64,000 nucleotides of DNA from Curtobacterium pusillum (GTDB lineage: Bacteria; Actinomycetota; Actinomycetes; Actinomycetales; Microbacteriaceae): contig CP018783.1 in the NCBI GenBank assembly GCA_002025645.1, positions 2,666,001-2,730,000 on the forward strand, given 5' to 3'. Shown piece after piece: positions 55,561 to 64,000 of this stretch. Both the position numbers and the translations under genes were made by a program. Positions within the stretch are counted from its first letter, which is position 1. Each line of letters begins with the position of its first letter. The notes below the pieces were generated by a model. It saw only the letters and a program-made list of their open reading frames with translations, did no database searches and had not been told where the DNA came from.

Positions 55561-55992
55561 ATGACGACGACCCCGGACGACCTCGCCGAGGAGCTCCGCG
55601 AGTCGATCGGGCGGATCGTGCGGGCCACCCGTGCGCTCACCGACGAGTTGCCGCAGGCACAGAGTGCGAGCCTGGGCCTGCTCGACCGGCAGGGGCCGCA
55701 GACCATCGCCGAACTCGCCCGCGCCCGTGGCGTGAAGCACCAGGGGCAGTCGCGGACGGTGGCGGAGCTCGAGGAGCGCGGCTTCGTGGAGCGGGGCGCC
55801 TCGGACGGCGACCGGCGGGTCTCGGTGATCCGCCTGACGGACTCCGGCCGCACGGTCATGCTCCGGGAGCGGAGCGCCCGGGCCGGAGCGTTCGCGTCCG
55901 TGATCGGTTCGGAGCTGTCCGAGGGGGAGCGTGCGGCGCTCGCCCGGGTGCCGGAACTGTTCGACCGCATCGCTGCGCGGCTCGAACGGTGA
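55561..55992 (+). CDS. MarR-family transcriptional regulator
   Basis: This 143-residue protein is a single winged-helix domain with dimerisation helices (SASLGLLDRQGPQTIAELARARG about 35-57, and the wing DGDRRVSVIRLTDSGR about 83-98). TACGGT 7 nt before ATG makes it leaderless. It is divergent from the GlcD-ABC-aminotransferase operon and could regulate it; the palindrome upstream of the next gene (56025) is another possible target. Confidence 0.87.
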   Translation: MTTTPDDLAEELRESIGRIVRATRALTDELPQAQSASLGLLDRQGPQTIAELARARGVKHQGQSRTVAELEERGFVERGASDGDRRVSVIRLTDSGRTVMLRERSARAGAFASVIGSELSEGERAALARVPELFDRIAARLER

Positions 55993-56024
55993 ACGACCTC
56001 TCATCCGGATCGACCTCGACGATG

Positions 56025-56039
56025 TACAACACTGTTGTA
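56025..56039. promoter_or_regulatory. TACAACA-C-TGTTGTA operator palindrome
   Basis: The 7-bp arms pair perfectly around one base. It overlaps the -10-like TAGACT (56038-56043), placed 7 nt before the hydrolase ATG. It sits right after the MarR gene, whose product is the likely binder. Confidence 0.6.
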
Positions 56040-56050
56040 GACTCGTGGAC

Positions 56051-56692
56051 ATGGAGCTGACGAAGTACAACCACGCCACCGTCGTCCTCGAGCAGGACGG
56101 CGCCACCCTCGTCATCGACCCGGGCACCTTCACGCCGGAGGGCACCGACCTCGCGAAGGCCGCCGTCGCCGTCCTGGTCACCCACGAGCACTTCGACCAC
56201 TTCGACGTCGACGCCGTCCGTGCCGCCCTCGACGCGAACGACTCGCTCGTCGTCCGCGGGCCCGCCGCGATCGTCGACCAGCTCGGCGCGCACGACGGCC
56301 GCGTCGCCGCTGTCTCCGCCGGTGATGCTTTCGAGGTCGGCCCGTTCTCCGTGCAGGTGTTCGGCGAGGAGCACGCCGTCATCCACGGTGACATCCCGAC
56401 GATCGCGAACGTCGGCTACCTCGTGAACGGCACCGTCTTCCACCCCGGTGACGCCTACCTCGTGCCCGGCGTCCCGGTGCAGACCCTGCTGCTGCCGACC
56501 AGCGGCCCGTGGACGAGCACCGCCGAGGCCGTCGACTACGTCCGCGCGGTCTCCCCGGAGCACGCCGTGCAGATCCACGAGGCGATGCTCAGCGAACTCG
56601 GGCAGCAGTCCGCGGCGCGGTTCCTCGGCCCGGACGGTCTCGGACCGGTCCCGGTGCAGATCCTGCCCGCAGGCGAGTCGATCACCGTCTGA
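56051..56692 (+). CDS. metallo-beta-lactamase-fold hydrolase (UlaG/RomA-like)
   Basis: This 213-residue protein has the metal motif THEHFDHFD (about 44-52) and downstream HPGDAYL (about 135-141) of the metallo-hydrolase fold. It matches the small YfiT/UlaG-like group. It is probably cytoplasmic. Leaderless start; controlled by the palindrome over its promoter. The substrate is unknown. Confidence 0.85.
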   Translation: MELTKYNHATVVLEQDGATLVIDPGTFTPEGTDLAKAAVAVLVTHEHFDHFDVDAVRAALDANDSLVVRGPAAIVDQLGAHDGRVAAVSAGDAFEVGPFSVQVFGEEHAVIHGDIPTIANVGYLVNGTVFHPGDAYLVPGVPVQTLLLPTSGPWTSTAEAVDYVRAVSPEHAVQIHEAMLSELGQQSAARFLGPDGLGPVPVQILPAGESITV

Positions 56693-56746
56693 CGGACGCT
56701 GGTCGCCCCTGAGAGGCGATCCGTGCCTCCAGGCCAGGGTGGAGGG

Positions 56747-57436
56747 ATGCCGGACGCATCCTCCACCGCTGTCCTGTTCGACATCGACGGCACCCTCGTC
56801 GACTCGAACTACGCCCACATCGACGCCTGGTGGCGCGCGTTCCTGGCGATCGGCGAGTCCGTCGACGCCTGGCACATCCACCGGGCGATCGGCATGGACT
56901 CCGCGAAGCTGCTCGAGGAACTGCTCCCAGACGCCTCGGACGAGACCCGGGACACCGCGAAGCAGTACCACTCGGCGTACTTCGCCGAGCACCAGCCTCG
57001 GCTCCGACTGCTCCCCGGTGCGCGCGAGCTCCTGCAGGCGGTCGCCGAGGCCGGGCACGCCGTGGTCCTCGCGACCAGCGCGCCGGAGGGCGAGCTCGTG
57101 CGGCTGCGGGAGCTGCTGGACGCCGAGCGGTGGATCACCGCCGTGACGAGCTCCGAGGACGTCGAGCAGGCCAAGCCGGGCCCCGGGATCATCGAGGTCG
57201 CGCTCCGCAAGGCCGGCGTCGACGCCGGCGCCGCGGTGATGGTGGGCGACGCGATGTGGGACGTCGAGTCCTCCGGCCGGGTCGGCGTGACCTGCATCGG
57301 CGTGATGACCGGTGGGATCGGCGGCGACGAACTCCGCGGTGCCGGCGCGGCCGAGGTGTACGACGACGCGGCCGCCGTGCTCGCGGCGCTGCGTGCCGGG
57401 GACGGTCCGATCGCCGCGTTGGCGGGCGCCGCGTGA
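56747..57436 (+). CDS. HAD-superfamily phosphatase
   Basis: This 229-residue protein has motif I FDIDGTLVDS (about 11-20), motif II ATSAP (about 108-112), motif III Lys (QAKPGPG, about 143) and motif IV GDAMWDVE (about 165-172). It is a cap-containing beta-phosphoglucomutase-like phosphatase. GGAGGG lies directly before ATG. It overlaps the VOC gene by GTGA, and the half-copy of the dispersed repeat (56721-56734) lies just upstream. Confidence 0.87.
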   Translation: MPDASSTAVLFDIDGTLVDSNYAHIDAWWRAFLAIGESVDAWHIHRAIGMDSAKLLEELLPDASDETRDTAKQYHSAYFAEHQPRLRLLPGARELLQAVAEAGHAVVLATSAPEGELVRLRELLDAERWITAVTSSEDVEQAKPGPGIIEVALRKAGVDAGAAVMVGDAMWDVESSGRVGVTCIGVMTGGIGGDELRGAGAAEVYDDAAAVLAALRAGDGPIAALAGAA

Positions 57437-57945
57437 GCGTCCGGGGCATCGACCACGTCGGCGTCACCGTGCCGGACGTCGAGGCTGCCACGGACTTCCT
57501 CGTCGCGGCCTTCGACGCCGAGGTGCTGTACGACACGCTGCGCGCCGACGAGCCGCCGAAGGAGGGCCCGGCGACCACCGACCGCCTCGGCGTGCCCGTG
57601 ACCGCTCGCGAGGTCAGGATCCGGATGCTCGCGTTGCCCGGTGGTCCGGGCATCGAGCTGTTCGCCTTCGACCACGTCGACCAGGACGGCCCCGCGGTGC
57701 CGTCTGATCTCGGCTGGCAGCACCTCGCGCTCTACGTGGACGACCTCGACGCCACCCTCGAGCGGGTCGTCGGCGCCGGGGCCACCGCCCTCGGGGAACC
57801 GCGGCCGCTGCCCGGGCCCGAGGCCGGCGAGCGCAACCGCTTCGTCTACGTCCGCACACCGTGGGGCAGCACCGTCGAACTCCTGACCTACCCGGACCCG
57901 CAACCCTACGAGGAGCACACGTCGCGCCGACGCTGGCATCCGTGA
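57433..57945 (+). CDS. VOC-family (glyoxalase-like) protein
   Basis: This 170-residue protein has two beta-alpha-beta-beta-beta motifs (IDHVGVTVPDVEAATDFL near 6-23, and WQHLALYVDDLDATLERV near 95-112) with metal-site residues His8, Glu and His. VOC enzymes include glyoxalases, dioxygenases and antibiotic-binding proteins; the activity is not evident. Translationally coupled to both neighbours (GTGA). Confidence 0.85.
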   Translation: MSVRGIDHVGVTVPDVEAATDFLVAAFDAEVLYDTLRADEPPKEGPATTDRLGVPVTAREVRIRMLALPGGPGIELFAFDHVDQDGPAVPSDLGWQHLALYVDDLDATLERVVGAGATALGEPRPLPGPEAGERNRFVYVRTPWGSTVELLTYPDPQPYEEHTSRRRWHP

Positions 57946-58442
57946 CAGGATCGTCCGTCGTGATCACGATCGAACGCGTCGCCTGGGAGGACCCCCGAGG
58001 AGTGGCGCTCCGCGCCCGCATGGACGAGGAGATGCACGAGCGCTACGGCGCGTCGAACGGCGACGAGGACCCGGCGGTGACGGCCGAGCGTGGTCGGGCG
58101 CTCGCCGTGGACCCGGCGACGATCATCACCTCGCTGCTCGCGATCGACGAGGACGGCGAGGCTCTCGGGCACATCGCCGTCCGACGGCTCGGCGACGAGG
58201 TCGAGCTGAAGCGCCTCATCGTGCTCGCCGCCGCCCGGGGCAAGGGCGCGGCGACGGCCCTGCTCGCCGAGGGGGAGCAGGTCGCGCGGGAGCAGGGTGC
58301 CCAGCGGCTCATCCTGCAGACGGGCGACAAGCAGCCCGAGGCCGTGGCGCTCTACGAGAAGACCGGCTGGACGCGGATCCCGGTGTACGAGCCGTACGCG
58401 GCGACGATGCCGTGGTCGTTCTGCTTCGAGAAGGCGCTGTAA
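57942..58442 (+). CDS. GNAT-family N-acetyltransferase
   Basis: This 166-residue protein has the GNAT core: strand VELKRLIVLAAARGKGAATALLAEGE (acetyl-CoA loop, about 87-112) and the C-terminal YEKTGWTRI (about 143-151). GTG 57942 overlaps the VOC stop; a second in-frame GTG at 57960 is possible. Substrate unknown. Confidence 0.85.
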   Translation: MTGSSVVITIERVAWEDPRGVALRARMDEEMHERYGASNGDEDPAVTAERGRALAVDPATIITSLLAIDEDGEALGHIAVRRLGDEVELKRLIVLAAARGKGAATALLAEGEQVAREQGAQRLILQTGDKQPEAVALYEKTGWTRIPVYEPYAATMPWSFCFEKAL

Positions 58443-58454
58443 CCCGACCTCTCG

Positions 58455-58479
58455 TTGCACTTTCAGGCAGAGAGTGCAA
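58455..58479. promoter_or_regulatory. TetR operator TTGCACT-N11-AGTGCAA
   Basis: Inverted repeat with 7-bp perfect arms extended by two further pairs. It lies 10-35 nt before the TetR start codon and probably overlaps its promoter. TetR proteins of the DHA2-pump type bind such sites and repress the regulator-pump operon. Confidence 0.65.
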
Positions 58480-58489
58480 TTCTTGATCG

Positions 58490-60810
<2,321 letters not shown>

Positions 60811-60814
60811 GCGA

Positions 60815-60838
60815 GACGCCGCCGGATCCGGCGGCGTC
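60815..60838 (+). terminator. 24-bp palindrome (GCCGGATCCGGC family)
   Basis: GACGCCGCCGGATCCGGCGGCGTC is a perfect palindrome 4 nt after the exporter stop. It shares the core with 13933-13970 and is the likely terminator of the TetR-exporter operon. Confidence 0.75.
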
Positions 60839-63800
60839 CTGCGGATCGCGGGGCGTGCTGTGGACACGACGGCGTGCGGACGGGAGGCGCGGTGCCGGCT
60901 GGCACCGCGCCTCCCGTCCGTCGTCCGGTCGTGTCCACAGCCGCGGCCCGGCCCGAGTCTCGGGTCCAGCGACAGGTTTCGTGCTCGGCAGCGCGAGAAC
61001 CGTCGCTCAGGCCGAGTCTCGCCGCGCGTGCCCCGAGCCTCGGCGCCGCGCGGGGCGCTACGCGCCCGTGCTCGCGCGGCGCACGAGCCGCGCGGGCAGC
61101 GCCGCTGCCTCGGGTGTGGTGCCGTCGAGCGTCGCGAGCAGCCGGAGCGCAGCGGCCCGTCCGAGGTCCGCGCCGGGGAGCGCGACGCTCGTCAGGGCCG
61201 GCGCGGTGACCGAGGACGACGGCAGGTCGTCGAAGCCCGCGACCGCGAGTTCTCGCGGGACCGCGATGCCGAGCTGCCCGGCGACCCGGAGCACCCCGTA
61301 CGCGAGCGTGTCCGCGGCCGCGACGACCGCCGTGACGTCGTCGTCCTGCCAGGCCTCGAGGACGTGCTCGGTCGCCGACGCCGCGGCGTCCACCGTGAGG
61401 TCGGCCCGGGCGGAGACCTCGGAGACCGTGATGCCGACCGCGGCGCACTCCTGCTCGAAGAGCTCCCGGCGGACGCCGAACGTCGCCGCCCGCGAGGTCC
61501 CGTCGAGGTAGCCGACCCGCCGGTGCCCGCGCTCGTGCAGGTGCGCGACGAGTTCGTGCACGCCGGGGGAGAGGTCGTAGTTGACGGCCTCGTCGCCACC
61601 GGGGGCGTCGAGCAGCACCACGGGCACGGTGGCCGTCATGGCCTCGCCGGCGGCCGGGGCGTCGACGAGGATCCCCGCCGGCCGGAGTCGTTCGAAGCGT
61701 CGGACGTCGGCGGCCACGGGTTGGGCGCCGCGCTCGGTCACGGAGAGCACGAGCTGGAAGCGGTCGCCGACGGTGTCCCGGACGCCACGGATGACCTCGG
61801 CGAAGAACGGGTTCGACAGGTCCGGTGCGATGAGGACGACCAGGTCGCCGGAGCCCCGCGCCAGGGAGCTCGCCGCGTGGTCGACGACGTACCCGAGGGC
61901 ATCGACGGCGTCGCGCACCCGGGCGGCGATCGGATCGGAGACCCGCCCGCGCTCCTTGCCGTTCACGACGAGGGAGACGGTGGCGATGCTCGTGCCGGCA
62001 CGCTCGGCCACCATCGCTGCGGTCACACGGCGGCCGGGGGCGGCGGAGGATGGCACCCGACGATGCTACCGACCGGCGGTGCGCGAGGTCGGGCGCCGCG
62101 TCGGAACGTGCCGACCGACTTGACGTCAAACGCTTGACGTGTTCTGATGTCAAACGCTTGACGTGCCGCGGGAGCTGATCCTCCGCCGCGGATCCCCACC
62201 ACGTCGGGCCCAGACCTCATCCCCGAAGAAGTGGAGCACGCCAGTGCCCGAGAAGATCATCCTCGACTGCGACCCCGGCCACGACGACGCCGTCGCCATC
62301 CTGCTGGCCCACGGCAACCCGGACATCGAGCTCCTCGCCGTGACGACCGTCGTCGGGAACCAGACGCTCCCGAAGGTCACCCGCAACGCCCTCGCCGTCG
62401 CTCGCATCGCCGGGATCACCGGCGTGCCGTTCGCCGCCGGCGCCGACCGTCCGCTGCTGCGCGAGATCGAGGTCGCGCCGGACATCCACGGCGAGAGCGG
62501 CCTCGACGGGCCGATGCTCCCGTCGCCGTCGTTCGAGCTGGACGAACGGCACGCGGTCGACCTCGTGATCGAGACCGTCATGGCGCACGAGCCCGGCACC
62601 GTCACGCTGGTGCCGACCGGCGGCCTGACGAACATCGCCCTCGCGGCCCGCAAGGAGCCCCGCATCGTCGAGCGCGTCAAGCAGGTCGTACTCATGGGCG
62701 GTGGCGTGCACGTCGGCAACTGGAGCCCGGTCGCCGAGTTCAACATCGTCATCGACCCCGAGGCCGCCTCGATCGTCTTCGACGCGGGCTGGGACGTCGT
62801 CATGGTCGGTCTCGACCTGACGCACCAGGCGCTCGCCACCCCGGAGGTCGCCGCGCGCATCGCCGCCGTCGGCACGGCCCCGGCCGCGTTCGTCGGCGAG
62901 CTGCTCGACTTCTTCGGCCAGACGTACAAGGACGCCCAGGGCTTCGATTCCCCGCCCGTGCACGATCCCTGCGCCGTCGCGTACGTCATCGACCCGACCG
63001 TCGTCCGTGCCGTGAAGGTCCCGATCCGCATCGAGACGCAGGGCACCCTGACCCTCGGCATGACGGTCGCCGACTTCCGCGCGCCCGCGCCGGAGGACTG
63101 CCGCACGAGCGCCGCGATGGAGCTCGACCACGGCCGGTTCTGGGACCTCGTCGTCGACGCCCTCGAGCGCATCGGCGAGACCCCGGACACCGGTTGGACC
63201 CCCCGGACCGCAGCCACCACGACCACCACGGAGCACTGACCCCCATGACCACCACATCGACGAAGAAGTCGATCGGCGCCCTCACCGCCGCGCTCCTCGC
63301 AGCCTGCATCGCGTTCCAGCTCAACGCGAGCATGCTCAGCCCCGCCCTGGTCACGATGGCCCGCGAGCTGCACACCGACGACGCGACGATCGGCCTGTCG
63401 CAGACGCTGTTCTTCACCCTCGCCGCGCTGTTCTCGCTGTTCCTGCCGCGCCTGTCCGACATCGTCGGTCGCAAGCGCGTCCTGCTCGGCATGCTCGCGG
63501 TGATGCTCGTCGGCAGCGTCGTCGCCGCCCTCGCGGTCAACGTGCCGATGCTCTTCGTCGGCCGCATGATCCAGGGCGTGACCGGCCCGGTCGTGCCGAT
63601 CGGGCTGCTCATCCTCCGCAACGAGATCGCCGACCCGAAGCGCTACGGCGCCGCCCTCGGCCTCCTCACCGCGGTCAACGGCGGCATCGCCGGCGTCGAC
63701 GCCCTGGCCGGTGGCTGGATCGCGACGCACTTCGGGTTCCGCGGGATCTTCTGGGTCATCGCGATCGTCACGGTCGTCGCGGCGGTCATGGTCGCGGCCT

Positions 63801-64000
63801 GGGGCGTCGAGTCGAAGCCGTCGGCCGGCACCCGGATGGACTGGTGGGGCGTGCTCCCGCTCGTCATCAGCGTCGGCGCACTGCTCACCGCGTTCAACGA
63901 GGCGGGCAAGCTCGCGGCGGCGAACTGGGGGATCGTGGTCGGCGGGATCGTCCTCGCCCTCGTGGCCTTCGGCGTCTTCTGGGCGGTCGAGTCGCGGGTG

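Overview
The window is GC-rich (roughly 70 %), densely packed DNA from an actinobacterium. Short intergenic gaps, many ATGA/GTGA stop-start overlaps, frequent GTG starts, leaderless-looking starts (a TAnnnT box 6-7 nt before the start codon) and the gene set (LytR-CpsA-Psr protein, ThrE-type exporter, DUF3618 and holin-like membrane proteins, ABC sugar transport without its own ATPase) point to Microbacteriaceae. A plant-associated genus such as Curtobacterium is my best guess, from gene content and style only, with no database search. I see no rRNA, tRNA, CRISPR array, transposase or integrase; apart from one possible acquired gene this looks like ordinary chromosome.

Layout. 1-5260: carbohydrate cluster (IclR regulator fragment, beta-helix glycosidase, FAD oxidoreductase, divergent MHS-type transporter). 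5418-8528: LytR-CpsA-Psr protein, endonuclease/exonuclease/phosphatase-family protein, secreted protein. 8663-12882: GntR regulator, ADP-ribosylglycohydrolase homologue, NCS1 permease and PfkB kinase, laid out like the uncharacterised E. coli yegTUVW cluster but with a different transporter. 12982-19311: short-chain dehydrogenase, TetR regulator, ThrE-type exporter, OsmC and a divergent zinc alcohol dehydrogenase, tandem two-helix membrane proteins. 19293-25140: gamma-glutamyltransferase, TauE-type permease, AraC regulator, ArsR/SRPBCC pair, secreted lectin-M23 peptidase. 25141-26892: an odd patch with several strong hairpins, a 36-codon gene, a candidate small RNA and a stand-alone HsdR-N-like nuclease with less biased codon use.

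26929-36949: TauE permease, AlkD-like protein, OafA-type acyltransferase, APH-family kinase, zinc dehydrogenase and epimerase pair, SHOCT protein, DUF6314-like and pentapeptide-repeat proteins, then a CPFC disulfide reductase divergent from an XRE-cupin regulator. 36956-44004: LacI-controlled ABC sugar importer (binding protein and two permeases) co-transcribed with an S51 peptidase and a glycogen-debranching-type glycosidase. 44001-47543: lipoprotein, small protein, glycosyltransferase and a three-gene envelope operon. 47611-55362 (minus): six-gene operon of a GlcD-type oxidase, a Dpp/Opp-type ABC importer and a PLP aminotransferase. 55561-60810: MarR regulator, metallo-hydrolase, HAD, VOC, GNAT and a TetR-controlled DHA2 exporter. 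61058-64000: LacI regulator divergent from a nucleoside hydrolase and an MFS transporter cut by the window edge.

The most unusual features are a dispersed REPIN-like palindrome family (four full copies plus solo half-copies, some inside coding sequence), the yegTUVW-like operon with a swapped transporter, the lectin-M23 fusion, and the structured patch around the stand-alone nuclease. Several divergent promoters carry clear palindromic operator candidates.
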